From Aricia agestis (taxonomy: Eukaryota > Arthropoda > Insecta > Lepidoptera > Lycaenidae): a stretch of DNA of 64,000 nucleotides. A model generated the notes under the pieces. That model saw only the letters and a list, made by a program, of their open reading frames with translations. It was not told where the DNA came from and ran no database searches. Location of the stretch: assembly GCF_905147365.1 (NCBI RefSeq), contig NC_056419.1, positions 1,309,501-1,373,500 of the forward strand, in the 5' to 3' direction. Below are positions 43,296-55,184 of the stretch, in pieces. Made by a program: the position numbers and the translations under genes. Position 1 is the first letter of the stretch. Each line of letters opens with the position of its first letter.

Positions 43296-43562
43296 TCTAA
43301 GATGCCTTGCATTTTTATACGTCTAAGTTTGCTGTCGAATTTGTCGATAGCAAATTGTCTAACTACCCAGCTCATTTCTCTAAACGTCGTGGCCGGGTTA
43401 ATGAGGTCCTTAAATAGTCGCTGTTAATTTGTGTAATAAACGACAAAATATTTTTTTCAAATATTGTATTGTTATTTAAAATGTTGAATTATGAATGCAG
43501 TCTTGTTCTAAATGATCTATAGAACATAACTGCATTCATAGCTCAATACGATTGACTTGCTA

Positions 43563-43802
43563 GCTCAAGCTGGGGGTCGCGGGTTCGAATCTCGCTGATG
43601 GTACAAATAAGTTTTTCAAAGTTCCTGGGTCATGGATGTGTGTTAAATATGTGTATAATACATTATGAAAATCTTAAATATATGTATAGTATAAAAGTAT
43701 TAAATATATTTCCGTTGTCTGGTACCCGTAACACAAGTCCTTCGGGTACTTAGCATGGGGCTAGACTGACGCGGTGTGAAGCGTCTATAGATAAAAAAAA
43801 AT
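43563..43802 (+). mobile_element. tRNA-headed SINE, 5'-truncated
   Basis: Starts inside the tRNA-like head ('gggggtcgcgggttcgaatc'), then the full body to 'gcgtctatagataaaaaaaa'. Same family as 30,567-30,845. Confidence 0.82.
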
Positions 43803-44431
43803 AAGTTATTTTTAGTGGGATGAGACACAAATGCTTAATAGCGTCCAAATAATGTATTCAAGTGCTTTGACCGGGTTGAAAACATCTAATTTACGTCTGT
43901 AGTCTCTAGCATTCTTTGCAGCTAGAACTAATCGAGAAGAAACTATCACAAAGCACATATTAATAGCAGTATGAGTTGTGACTTATAATGCATATTCTGG
44001 CAAACGCCCAAAAAAGGGATAGGCAAAGAGTCAAAGAATGAGCACTAGCGCAAATTTGACCTTGCGCCAGAGCAATGCAGCCTCAGCGTAGTAATTGTTG
44101 AGTTGCCGCCGCACTGCCGTAGTTTGCTGTAGTGTAATAACTCGATAGCCTCTTTGTTTCATGTTATTTGTGTTTGGAGTACACTCGAGAACAAGGAAAT
44201 GGTAAAAAAGTATGGCTACATTAAACGGGCTATTATCACGAATCTGTTGACACCTCATTTACTTACTAAAAATGATCAGTACAGTAGTTTAGACGCTGCG
44301 ATAGGAAACTACGTTTCCATGCTGCTATGACCATAACCATTTATTTTGGCTTCGCTGTTGTATTCACATTTACATGGGATCTTGGAAATTCTTCAAATTT
44401 CTTTTTTGAATTATACATTTTAAACCGATAG

Positions 44432-44677
44432 CATAGTAAAAGGAGGGGAAGTAAGTTATCTTCATACAAAGGCACCGTGCCCGGCTTGTATGTGTGCGCC
44501 ATAGTATCAATGCGGCCCCGTACGGCACACAACAAAATCTCGACGGTACCAGCCTCTAAAACTTGCCGAGATTTTGTTGTGTGCCGTACGGGGCCGCATT
44601 GATACTATAGCGCACACATACAAGCCGCGCGTGGTGCCTTTGTATGAAGATAACTTACTTCCCCTCCTTTTACTATG
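44432..44677. mobile_element. Long foldback element, 111-bp arms, 7-bp target duplication
   Basis: Arms 44,432-44,542 and 44,567-44,677 pair at 107 of 111 positions around a 24-base loop. The outer ends are CATAGTAAAAGGAGGGGAAG and inverse. CCGATAG flanks at 44,425-44,431 and 44,678-44,684. Confidence 0.92.
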
Positions 44678-44899
44678 CCGATAGGCTCACCTAAAAGTGT
44701 GCTTTCTTTCCATCCCATACTAGAGTGTTAGAACTACTTATGCCTACTAAAATGTCTTCAGTTATTTTAAAGCCGAAATGGTGTTAGCATGCAAAACTTT
44801 TTTCGTTTATAATAACAATTTCATTCATGTTGTTTATAAAAACAATTTCATTCATATTACTTCACATTTCCTGCAGACCTGCAAAGCTTCAAGAAGAGA

Positions 44900-45012
44900 G
44901 CGTATTCTCTCTTAAAAGGGCGGCAACGCACCTGCAACTCTTCCGATGTTGCGAGTGTCCATGGCGACGGTAGTTGCTTCAAATCAGGTGACCCGTTTGC
45001 TCGTTTCCCCTT
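44900..45012 (+). mobile_element. Family A SINE-like fragment
   Basis: 'ctctcttaaaagggcggcaa' to 'cgtttgctcgtttcccctta', without an A tail. Confidence 0.75.
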
Positions 45013-45123
45013 AATCTGAAAAGTGACCATAATGGAACTTCTCAAGCAGCCAAGCTACTAGCAGCTAGCCAGCTACAGATTGATAACCTAAAAATAAAAT
45101 AATATCTATGGACGCTTCACACC

Positions 45124-45283
45124 AGCCCCTAAGACAAGTGGCAATCGATTATCATAAACGCTAACAAAATGTGTGCGATTTCACATAAGTCATCGCTTCG
45201 CTAGCGAATACTAATGTCAAATCCCATACATTTTGTAGCGTCGCGTTGGCGTTTACGATAATCGCTTGTCGCTTGTCTAGGCT
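45124..45283. mobile_element. AGACAAGTGGCAA-family MITE, uninterrupted copy
   Basis: Outer ends 'agcccctaagacaagtggca' and 'gcgcttgtctaggctc'-type inverse; centre 'cttcgctagcgaatactaat'. It serves as the empty-site reference for 40,324-40,618. Confidence 0.8.
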
Positions 45284-45544
45284 CTCAAGAACGAATTGAA
45301 GATAGCTGTAGATAAATATGCGATATCCATAAAGGCATTACGTCGATGGGTGGGAATGACATTACGGGAGGCAACTGGCAACTGGCAAGGTCACTGCAGC
45401 ATTCGTGCCGCATTACCGACTCTTTGTCAACACACCATTGTTATATACCACTGCGCTTTCCACGACATAATGAGCTACGATGTACTGATGACGAAGAGAG
45501 AGGTAATGATTATTTATAGTTGGTAATGGTCTTGGTAACATATT

Positions 45545-45785
45545 ATGTAACGAGCTTTTGCCCGCGGCTTCGTTCGCGTTAATAAGTATTATTATATACA
45601 AACTTTCGTCCCCTATTTTAACCCCTTGGATGTGGAATTGATCAAAATTCTTTCTTAGCGGATGCTTACGTCGTAATATCTATCTGCATGCAAAATACAG
45701 CCTGATCGGTCCAGTGGTTTGGGCTGTGCTTTGATAGAATATCACCATGTCAGTCAGTCACCTTTAAGTTTTATATATATAGATG
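45545..45785. repeat. 'gagcttttgcccgcggcttc' repeat
   Basis: The inverse of 55,825-56,100: it has 'gatcaaaattctttcttagc', 'gatcggtccagtggtttggg' and 'accatgtcagtcagtcacct'. It is the empty-site reference for the 40-bp palindrome at 55,952. Confidence 0.8.
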
Positions 45786-46507
45786 AAGTATATCATATTT
45801 CAAACACACTTATTACCTCTTATCACTAACGTGGGTCACTAATTTTCGATAAATCGTCAACGATGTATCGCAAATGAGGGCCGCGATCAGCGTCTACGAC
45901 GTCGCTACGGCGTAGCACCTCTACGAAAATACGTAGCAAAGGAATTAGCACAGTAAAATTAATAATTTTTGTATGGATTTTTTTGTTTAGAAATCTAAAA
46001 ATGTATTAAAATTAAACAATGATGATTATCCATCACTTCGTACAGTCAGGGTCAGTTCACATAACGACGTGGCGAACGTGGCATTTTTACATGACCCATT
46101 AAAATCTTTTAAAGACTTGCCAGCCGCGGTGTCTCATTTTTAAAAAAGTGTTTTGCAGCACCTTATCACATTACACTGTGAATTGACCCTTAGGAGACAA
46201 AAAAAAACACATTTATCGGAAAAGAGAATTCTGTTTTTAAAATATTTGAGTGCAGTATCGATGTACACTCCAATTAATGTGACTCGCTGTGTCACGGCGT
46301 GACCGGGACACCGGTGTCACGTCACCCGCGACCCGGTGTCACGTGACCCACATACGACCCACGTATCTGCAGTTCGGGTGTCTTGTATGCGGGATAGTAA
46401 TAGCGGCAGTGCCGAAATGTGAGGTGGGTTAGGGTGGGTGAATAAAATTTTAGTTCAAAGTTATTCATAATCACAATTATTTATGATTATTTTGTGTATT
46501 TATAGTG

Positions 46508-46860
46508 AACGTCCGTGGCCTAATGGGTAGACCTTTGTTTCGCACTCTTAGAGGGTGCAGGTTCGAACCCGGGTGGAGTCGTGTGTACCTATGAGACATT
46601 TTCTGATCTCAAGTACATAATACAGACGCTCATACGGTGAAGGAAAACATCATTAGGAAACCCGCACGTGGTTGGTCCCAGACGTATTGACTAGTTATTA
46701 CCTCTGGCCTAGGCCGACTATGTTGCGAGAATGCCGTATGTGCTTGGGCAACCATACGGACATTTAAATCTTGACCAGGGCAATACAGTATTTGAGGAGT
46801 GCCGGTTACTTCGCTCTGAAAAATACCGTATAAATCATCCATTACGGATGTAAAGGCCTA
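46508..46860 (+). mobile_element. Second type of tRNA-headed SINE
   Basis: Box A-like 'tggcctaatgggtag' and box B 'ggttcgaaccc' in the first 80 bases, then 'ggtgaaggaaaacatcatta', a 3' motif known from lepidopteran LINE/SINE tails. It ends near 'gcgagtgccggttac'-like text at 46,800-46,860 with no A tail. Confidence 0.65.
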
Positions 46861-47154
46861 GTTTTATGATTATTTTGCATAATTAATTTGTGAAGTTACA
46901 AATCTAAATTTTGTAAAGTGTCAAACAATAATTATACCTACTAACAGAAACATACATACAATAAACATACTCTCGAAAAACATAACTTACCTTCTGGCAC
47001 AGCCGGGTAACAAAACAATTTGGAAACCGTAGCAAAAACATTCCTTTTCAGGGTCCCTCCATAGTCCATAGTCCATACCACGGAGCTAACTTCATACCCA
47101 CCTTAATCGGTTTTTTTTTTTTATAATTAGTAATGACTTTCAACTTGTCAGTTT

Positions 47155-47345
47155 AACATCCATACTATTATTTAAAATTCGAAAGTTCTTTCTGTCTGTT
47201 ACCTCTTCAGACCCAAACTACTGAGATTTTTCTGAAATTAGGCAAGGAGGTACTTTGAGTCCCGGGAAAGGACATAGAATAATTTTGATGCCAGAGAAAC
47301 CTACGGTTCCTACGCGATAAGAATTTTGGCGCAACAGTCATCTTG
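47155..47345. repeat. R repeat, inverse orientation
   Basis: 'attcgaaagttctttctgtc', 'gagtcccgggaaaggacata', 'gaattttggcgcaacag'. A second small piece with 'ggttcagtggtttgggcgtg' is at 47,615-47,700. Confidence 0.7.
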
Positions 47346-47739
47346 TTAATATTTAAAATGCTTTTAAAGTTGTCAGTTAACATTTAAAGTATAAATACCT
47401 TGTATTTGTGGTAGCAAGCTATAACGAGCTAGCTCCTAGCGTGACTGAGTGTCGTGCCATTTCCACTGTCGGCCAATTCAAAGGTCGTTAGTATTCATCA
47501 TCATTAACACGATGGCGAGTGAGTTACAGTAGGTAAGTTGTTTGTCATGGAAAGTGTAAGGGCACAATTAATGTAGAGATTATTTACCAACTAGATAACG
47601 CCACAAATACTCAAATCGGTTCAGTGGTTTGGGCGTGAAGAGGTAACAGACTGACAGAGAGACAGAAATACTTTCGCATTCGCATTAGTAGGTATTATGA
47701 GCTCCGTAAAAAAATTGGGAATATCTATTCCACAGGTTG

Positions 47740-48150
47740 TAACAAAACAAAGTGACTTAGTTTAGGGTGTGTATGAGTCCTCAGCTGTATAGTGATATTT
47801 CTAGTTCACTGTGACACATAAAATTAATATACCTAGCGGAATAGAGAAACAAAGGCCTGAGCAAGTGAGATGTCACTATCAGTAACACTGCGTGGTAAAA
47901 AGAGACGTGTGATACATGACAGCAGCACTCTTTTTTTGACGTCCAGTCGGCACGTGCCGCACGTTGACAATTTAATCTTATAGAATTCATGTTCAATTCA
48001 ATGTAAGTGTATACGTACACATATTTTCCACACAGACAGCTCGAGATTGTTGCTCTATTCCGCTAGGTGTATTAACTTTATGCTGTGACAATAGCAGCAG
48101 TGACACTTTTTTACTATAAGCACATTCATGACTCTGGAATTCTTCCTACT
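47740..48150. repeat. Family C repeat split by the hAT-like MITE
   Basis: Left 'taacaaaacaaagtgactta' to 'agttcactgtgaca', right 'atagcagcagtgacac' to about 48,150. Rejoined, it reads like the other family C copies ('gttcactgtgaaagcagtag' at 21.2 kb). Confidence 0.75.
47817..48082. mobile_element. hAT-like MITE, 266 bp, 8-bp target duplication
   Basis: CATAAAATTAATATACCTAG at the left and its inverse at the right. CTGTGACA is at 47,809-47,816 and 48,083-48,090. Same family as 32,417-33,645. Confidence 0.93.
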
Positions 48151-49176
48151 CCTCCTATTTTCTTCCGATTAATTTCATTGCGGGTCCCAAGACCGCTTTA
48201 GCATGTCCCTCGGGCTCCCTGAGATCATATCAAAGGGTTTTCGTGGTTGGATACCGTGGTGGGAATGTGTGGTGGGCCAAAGCCCGTTAAAAAAGCACAT
48301 GCATGACGCTTTATGCTAGGGCGTACAAATCACAATAATTTACACTTTTACACAGAGAACTCTATACAGGGGACACATACACACCCTAAAGTATTATCAC
48401 TGAGTTTTGTTACACTCTGTAGAGAATAATCATAATATTCAGAAGCATAGTGTGCCACTAGCGTCAATGTATACACCCTGTATACAATAGCCATACTCGT
48501 ATTATAATATTCAGAAAAATAGATGAGTCTGCGGCGTCAAAGCTAAGCAGAACGAAACGCATTAATAAAGACATCAACTAATTCTAGATAAGAACAAAAC
48601 TTTGCGATAATTGGCTTCAAACAGAACTTTAACAAGAACTATAACTAAACGAGTTTAAAAGAGCTAAATGTGAGTTAGAGTTTATTACTGAAGTTTAACG
48701 TATTCTTTCCATTCGAATAACTGAACTGTGCGTACTTACTGCAGTTCTGTTCAGTGATGAAATAATTTTTAAGCTATGCTCGAACCGTTCAATTGGAATG
48801 GATGCACTCCACGTACTCCAAAAAAGCTTTCTATAATATTATAATTGATCTGGTTTACTGCACCGGATTAATTTCTGAACAGAGGCGTTATATCAACTAC
48901 CTTGTGGCGGCTTGTGGAAAAAAGGTATGAACCCAAAAGCTTTGTTTAGCTTATTTTTAAAAATATTTTTTTTTATTATAAAAATTATTAAGGATGGTTG
49001 AAAATATAATAATTGTAAATTTATTATGATTATTTCTTTTGTCATGTGAGTTAGTAAAGATGTTAGTAGATTTCACAATGGTATCATCACATTTGCCCAA
49101 CTGGGCATGCAAATGTTTAGCTTATAAACTACAATATAATAATATGAAATATTACTATTCTTACAAATTAACGAAG
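48150..49176. other. Intergenic DNA with a family C end
   Basis: 48,345-48,425 has 'gagaactctatacaggggac' and 'gagttttgttacactctgta' (family C). The rest has no supported feature. Confidence 0.5.
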
Positions 49177-49271
49177 TATAAAATATATATTTGAAATGTG
49201 TTTTATTTAACACATTTCGAATATATATTTTATAACCATACAGCGGAAGCTAATAATTCCGCTGTATGGTT
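49177..49271. repeat. Two abutting hairpins
   Basis: 49,177-49,234: 24-bp arms, one mismatch, 10-base loop. 49,234-49,271 or so: 15-bp perfect arms 'aaccatacagcggaa' with an 8-base loop. They abut almost directly. Confidence 0.9.
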
Positions 49272-49510
49272 AACTTTTTTTAAATATTACCTTTATATTT
49301 ATAATAAATAATTAGACATAACAAAATCTATTATTATTAATCATATAATTCATTATTTAATTGTATTTTATGGAGAATTATTATATATACCTAGCCAGTT
49401 GCAGGTTATTATTATTAAAGAAATCATTTAAATTGTTTCAGCAAGTGAAGACGTAATAGACAGACAGACCGACAATATCGCATAAAATATTATCTGTATA
49501 AATTTTTGTC

Positions 49511-49870
49511 GGTCTCATTATCTCTTGGATTTTCCCCTCCCTCTCCAACATATGCGGCATGGTGTGTTGGTCTCGCGTTGCTATACTTAATGCGATGTGA
49601 ACTAGTCACTAGATATTATCTAAAGTTTTTTCTTTGGTCTCATTATCTTTTAGATTTTCCTCTGCCTCTTCAACACATGCAGCATGGTGTGCTGATCTCG
49701 CGTTACTCTACTCAATGCCATGCGAACTAGTCACTAGTTATTATCTAAAGTTTTTTTCGTTGGTCTCATTATTTTTTGGATTTTCCCCTCCCTCTTCAAC
49801 ACATGCGGCATGGTGGGCTGATCTCGCGTTGCTCTACTTAATGCGGTGCGAACTAGTCGCCACAGCTGCA
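49511..49870. repeat. Minisatellite, 125-126-bp unit, about 2.9 copies
   Basis: Units start 'ggtctcattat' at 49,511, 49,636 and 49,762 and contain 'atgcggcatggtg' and 'gcgaactagtcactag'. The open frames across it are a by-product of the repeat. Confidence 0.9.
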
Positions 49871-50099
49871 GGCCGCACTTAGAAGGTATCGCTTACATAA
49901 GTGTCGCATAATTTATTCCTAGAATATAATATTCAGCTATTTATAACTTGAAGTTTGCTAAGTTATATTTGCTAAATTATAATGACAATCATCTCATAAT
50001 CTTCTTTCCTGTTTTGCCCTGAGACTCAAAGTCTTCGTTACTTTAAGGTTCAGCATCGTAAGTGTATAGTACAGACTACAGAGATTCATAATAATAATA

Positions 50100-51536
50100 T
50101 ATTAGTAGAGAAAAATAATTATAGAGCGCTATACTAGCTAGTTTGCCTCAAAACATGATATTATAACTGTACTATAAACTACGTTACGTATAAATGATAT
50201 TGCAATATTTTTATCCGTGTTTAAATCGTTCTTAATATTAAATAATTAACATTATTTATTTGACTACAGTAAATATAAACGCGTGAGCTAAGATAGTTAA
50301 TGTCTTTCTGAGGAGAATATCGGACCACCACACCCGCCTATCGAAATATAAACTTATTTTCGTACCTCGGGCGAGAAATATAAAAATAATATTGTAAGCG
50401 TATTTTTCCATAATAATTCTGCCATAAAATTTACATACAGTACAATACAAAGAATCCTACAGCAACAAAACGTATTGTTCCTTTAGCGACGATAATAATA
50501 ATTTATTGTGAAATTATTCCACAATCTAAAGCCGAATTTGAGTAGCTATCTCGGTTTCCTTCACTTTTCACTCGTAATTTCGCTAAATTACCTCCGAGGA
50601 ATTGGAAAAAATGAAGAAATTTAAATACGACAACATGTAAAACAGCGATTTCCATTACCGGCTATATAGCCTTAGCCATATCCTTCATAGACCCGTCCTT
50701 CAGTGAAATTCAGCAATGTATTTGAGGATTCGCGATAGTATTGCCTTTGATTTTGTGGTAGAAAGGCTACGGGCGTCGCACGTGGCTCCCGATCGATAGG
50801 TATATACCCGACAACTGTTGCTCCCCTCCATCTCTTTTCCTCCCATTAAAAAGGATACGCCGAGCGAGACGCAAAAAAGGATTCCACTACGATCGCATGG
50901 CGCAAATTTCACGCAACGCGTCTATCTCCGTCTAGAATATGGAATTTTCCGATGACGGGAGCGAGACGGAATATGCGGCACGGTACTCCTAACGTTACAA
51001 AGAGGTCGAGCGATGAATAACAATGCGGAGTTCGGGAGTGCCTCCGCGCCCAAAACATCCAGATATTTGCTGTTTTATTACAGAAAGGCATGATATTACA
51101 GACGCCCACAGCCTAGAGCCTTATTAATAATAAGCTTTAGGCATAATTATTATCAAATATAAGCCTCATAACAAAGAATGAAAAAATTACATAAGTATTA
51201 ACTTTCTGTTGTAAAACGTAGTCATAAATGATTATTTCCTGAACTAATCCATTAAAAAGTTAGCCCGATAGCTAACGTGGAACTACACGAAATACTAAAG
51301 GTAGCGAATTGGCTCCGTTTTTGTGCCAAGGCCACCGCTTTCACGGGGCATAAAGCAAATGGAAGAAAAGATATTCCAGCTGACAGTTGTAATGGAAGAC
51401 ATACTTAGATGCAGTGGAACTTGAAATAGTTGTTAATGAAGGTGCTTTTAATATTCACATGTTATTGTCTTATGTGTACTGTTTTTATTGTGTAATAAAC
51501 ATAGTGGATGCATTTCAGCTGTCGTGTATATATATT
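50100..51536. other. Mostly non-repetitive DNA without a supported gene
   Basis: Unlike its surroundings, 50,520-51,120 shows no recognised repeat and a higher GC content ('gcatggcgcaaatttcacgc', 'gagcgagacggaatatgcgg'). Frames are short. It may be conserved non-coding DNA. Confidence 0.3.
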
Positions 51537-51539
51537 ATA

Positions 51540-51620
51540 TATACCGACGCACTTAGAAAACTTCGATAGCGCGATGCAGTCCGAATGTTAGTCGACTTGT
51601 GGGTACCGCCACATCATCTT
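51540..51620. repeat. Family B fragment
   Basis: 'accgacgcacttagaaaact' and 'tcgatagcgcgatgcag' as at 20.26 kb. Confidence 0.7.
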
Positions 51621-51772
51621 TGACAGGTAATGTTTAAATAATATACGATGAGTATAATTCCGGCAATGATATTCTATGTTACTAACGTAACTAGATTGGA
51701 AGTTTACGGTAGCAACGCGTTGCCACTTCGAAGATGCCTGCAGGCATATCTCACATACATAATGACATAACG

Positions 51773-51900
51773 AATATATGACTTGACAGTGTCTTTTGAA
51801 CAAAAAAGTGGTTACGCATTTCTGAGAATCTTTTGTAATATATGACTTGACAGTGTCTTTTGAACAAAAAAGTGGTTACGCATTTCTGAGAATCTTTTGT
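51773..51900. repeat. Perfect 64-bp tandem duplication
   Basis: 51,773-51,836 and 51,837-51,900 are identical ('aatatatgacttgacagtgt' to 'gagaatcttttgt'). The identity indicates a recent event or an assembly artefact. Confidence 0.95.
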
Positions 51901-52417
51901 AAGACATTGCTACTCTAGTATTTTAGAAACTCATTGAATTCCGGTATTACACTACACTGTATTCAGGGACCCTTGTCCTAATTTAGGGCAGTGTAATAGG
52001 GCTCAGGAAGTAAGGCTCCCTAAATTATCCTACTCGCGGTATTTACAATAAACCTTAAAATATTATGCTGTATGCATAATGAATATGTGAATTCATAAAT
52101 AACGCCTGATTGACTGATATCAACACACATGCCAAATCCTCCGAACAGGAAACTTCAAATTACGCACACTTGTAATATAGGCATACACTAAGAAAGGATT
52201 TTTACAAATTATACCCTTATGGGGTATGGGATAATGAGAAGGTGGTCAACGTTTATTTTCTAAAAACCCTATTTAATAATACAGACACAATTTTGTAAAA
52301 AAAAACCTATCAAGTCATTCTTTAACCATCAAAGCGTTCCATCAAACCAAGTATTACAAAAACTTAACTATCCAAGATTATGACGTCATTAAAATAAAAC
52401 AATTTAAGTTATCTTTA

Positions 52418-52505
52418 CGCGCTGTTTCACGCCGGTTTTCTGTGAGAACGTGGTATTTATCCGGTCGAACCAGCCCATTCGTACCGAAGCATGGCTGTCC
52501 CACGT
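52418..52505 (-). mobile_element. Family A SINE-like element, 5' fragment
   Basis: 'cgcgctgtttcacgccggtt' to 'aagcatggctgtcccacgta'. Confidence 0.8.
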
Positions 52506-52930
52506 ATATCTACGTGGGACACGTATATATCTCCAATACAATTGGGAAAAATAAAGATTTAAAATTTTTGTTAACACTCATATATAATAAATAATAATAG
52601 TTAATGATAATTTAACATAGAATATTAAACATGATGAACTTGTCTAACTTGAAATGACGCCACCCACACGCCACACTTGACATAGTTGATATAAATGGGA
52701 AATTTTGTACTGTAAACACGACAGAGAGCACGTCATTTTAGAATTTAGATGATATTACAGACGCCTAACATGTTAACAAATGTTCAAAGAGCACAGAAAC
52801 AAAAAACTATGCGCCAGCAACAATTTTCTTTTTCATGATTTCCCTAAACGAAAGATATAACACGATTTAATCCACGATTAACTGACGCAAGTGGCTCTAA
52901 AACATAAAACATAATTTTCACATGTTCCAG

Positions 52931-53093
52931 GAAACGTCAAGATTTAAAGCCTACCAATTCATCAAATAGATTTACATTCGATGGCGGCAAATTCTTCAGC
53001 ATTTGCTACGGAAGTTCATCTAAATCCCTGCGTCAACACGAGATTTACAGATTGAGAAAAATTCCTGTAACTTTCTTACAAGGCGCTTGGAAA
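52931..53093 (+). CDS. Candidate internal exon of an unknown gene
   Basis: The acceptor CATGTTCCAG ends at 52,930 and the donor GGAAA|GTAAGTTT begins at 53,094. Between them one frame (phase 1 at start, 54 codons) is open: KRQDLKPTNSSNRFTFDGGK then FFSICYGSSSKSLRQHEIYR and LRKIPVTFLQGAWK. The other two plus frames have stops. No family is recognised and no neighbouring exon was found, so chance is a real alternative. Confidence 0.2.
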
Positions 53094-53183
53094 GTAAGTT
53101 TTACTTACTAGATTTACACGAAGTATAAATAGGAAAAGTTTGTTTGTATCGAATATCCTCCATATTACACGGGTACTATATAC

Positions 53184-53518
53184 ATGGGAGAGCCATGCTT
53201 CGGCACGAATAGGCCGGCTCGACCGGAGAAATACCACGTTCTCACAGAAAACCGGCGTGAAACAGTGCTTGCGCTGTGTTTCGCCGAGTGAGTGAGTTTA
53301 CCGGAGGCCCAAATTCCTACCATATTCCCTTCCCTACCCTCCCCTATTCCCTTCCCTTCCCATCCCTACCCTATTACCCTATTCCCTTTTAAAGGCCGGC
53401 AACGCACCTGCAGCTCTTCTGATGCTGCGAGTGCCCATGGGCGACGGAAGTTGCTTTCCATCAGGTGACCCGTTTGCTCGTTTGCCTCCTTATATCATTA
53501 AAAAAAAAAAAAAAAAAA
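53184..53518 (+). mobile_element. Family A SINE-like element, full-length copy
   Basis: 5' 'tgggagagccatgcttcggc', then 'gtgaaacagtgcttgcgctg', 'agtttaccggaggccc', a C/T-rich run of CCCTA-type units, 'ggcaacgcacctgcagct', 'tcaggtgacccgtttgctcg', and a tail of about 19 As. Non-coding; probably moved by a LINE. Confidence 0.88.
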
Positions 53519-53769
53519 CTAGGATAACCACTGGGCCGATTTTGATGATAATATTTGGCGTAGACATAGAGTAAAGGAAGGATAGAGGATACTTTTTATC
53601 ACGAAAATTATACGATTACCGTGTATACATGGTATTGAGTGTGTGGAGCCACGCGCAACATTTAATAAGTTACGAGTCACGACCAACGCACAACGTAAAA
53701 TATGTCTTTTTCATATAGCGATCTTATACTTTAGAAATTGCACTTGATAGATAATAAAAGCTTATATAT

Positions 53770-53990
53770 AGATTACTAGATGTCCCGCGCGGCTTCGCTC
53801 GCGTACATTAGGAATTTTACGGAATTAATATTCGGCAAACATCGCGTGACTTCGGCAAATTTCGGAGTTTGGAAAACGGCACCGGCAGCCATTTCGGCAA
53901 CCGGCGCCGGTAGCGGAGGCACTCCCTAATACTTTTTATTACAATTATTTTTAACCGACTTCCAAAAAGGAGGATAATAATATGCTAATT
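53770..53990. repeat. 'cccgcgcggcttcgctcgcg' repeat
   Basis: Starts 'actagatgtcccgcgcggct' and ends near 'ccgacttccaaaaaggagga'. Inside, 'caccggc' and 'gccggtag' motifs form a weak palindrome around 53,880-53,920. Confidence 0.6.
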
Positions 53991-54552
53991 ATAATTGCAA
54001 AAAAAGTAATTATAGCGGTAGTCCCCGAGCGCCACAATTTTTTTGCTATCTATACCCTGTAGCAGCGTGCAGCGGTCAAGACTCAAGAGGGTCTGATGGA
54101 AAGGCGAATGTTGGGCAATAAGCTAAGCCCAATAACAACGAAGTACGAACTCGACGTAAAGGGCCATTGTAACATAATGTTGAGTGTGAAACATTATCAG
54201 CTTTCTGCAGGATTTGAACTGTTGTTATGTTATTAAAAATACAAGCAAAAAAACAATAAGTAGGTACTTCATCAAATGATTTCTTCATTGTTACAGAATA
54301 TTATGACCTAATTTCAACCAGCCTGGTTAAATATTGTGTTATTTCATTCGTTCCGAGGTTGAAAGATCATTCATAGTTAAAAGAGGTTTGTTACGTATAC
54401 GTATATAACATCCTCTTTGCACTGGTTACCTTCAGCTAGGTTTGGCGCATGTGGAACTTAAATTCTTCCATACAATACCAAATGTAAGCAGACGTCAGGG
54501 TTTCCTTTTATTTAGGTAAGTTATATTGCCTTGCTATTAAAATTGATTTAAA

Positions 54553-54844
54553 CGTGGGAGAGCCATGCTTCGGCTCGAATGGGCCGGGTCGACCGGACAA
54601 ATATCACGTTCTCACAGAAAACCGGCGTGAAACAGCGCTTGCGCTGTGTTTCGCCGAGTGAGTGAGTTTACCGGAGGCCCAAACCCAGGCCCTATTCCCT
54701 TCCCTACCCTCCTCTATTCCCTCTTAAAAGGCCGGCAACGCAGTTGCAGCTTTTCTAATGTTGCGAGTGTCCATGGGCGACGGAAGTTGCTTTCCATCAG
54801 GTGACCCGTTTGCTCGTAAGCCCGCTTATTTCATTAAAAAAAAA
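54553..54844 (+). mobile_element. Family A SINE-like element
   Basis: 5' 'cgtgggagagccatgcttcg' to the A run. The C/T-rich middle is shorter than at 53.2 kb. Confidence 0.87.
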
Positions 54845-55009
54845 TACCCGGCAAATAACTGGACACAAGGTCACCCTGTCTTAATCTGTAAAAGGGACAC
54901 TAAACGTGTGTAGCAGATAACAAGACAACAACAAAATATTCTTCATAACTTAATTAATACAATAACGAAATAATTCCGGGCAACTAAGTGAGGTTAGCCG
55001 AAGTGCGGT

Positions 55010-55100
55010 CCCGGCGCGCCATTTCGCTGGACGGCGGACGCATAAATTTTCATGAGGCGCCGCCTTCTTGTCAAATTTATATTAGAATTTGTAGCGACCC
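55010..55100. promoter_or_regulatory. GC-rich island of unknown role
   Basis: 'ggtcccggcgcgccatttcg' and 'gcataaattttcatgaggcg' in AT-rich surroundings, not repeated in the window. A candidate conserved element. Confidence 0.25.
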
Positions 55101-55184
55101 GCCGGAGTATACGATCGTTATAAATAAGCTTTTATAGGACATTCGCTATAATATTGGCATGTTACTTTAAGATTATTGGCGCTG

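Noticed and set aside
46511..46585. tRNA gene
   Set aside because: Good internal promoter boxes, but a repeated SINE-type 3' body follows and no acceptor stem forms.
49506..49882. Repeated open frames across 49.5-49.9 kb
   Set aside because: Unit lengths of 125 and 126 bp do not keep one frame, so the frames are by-products of a minisatellite.
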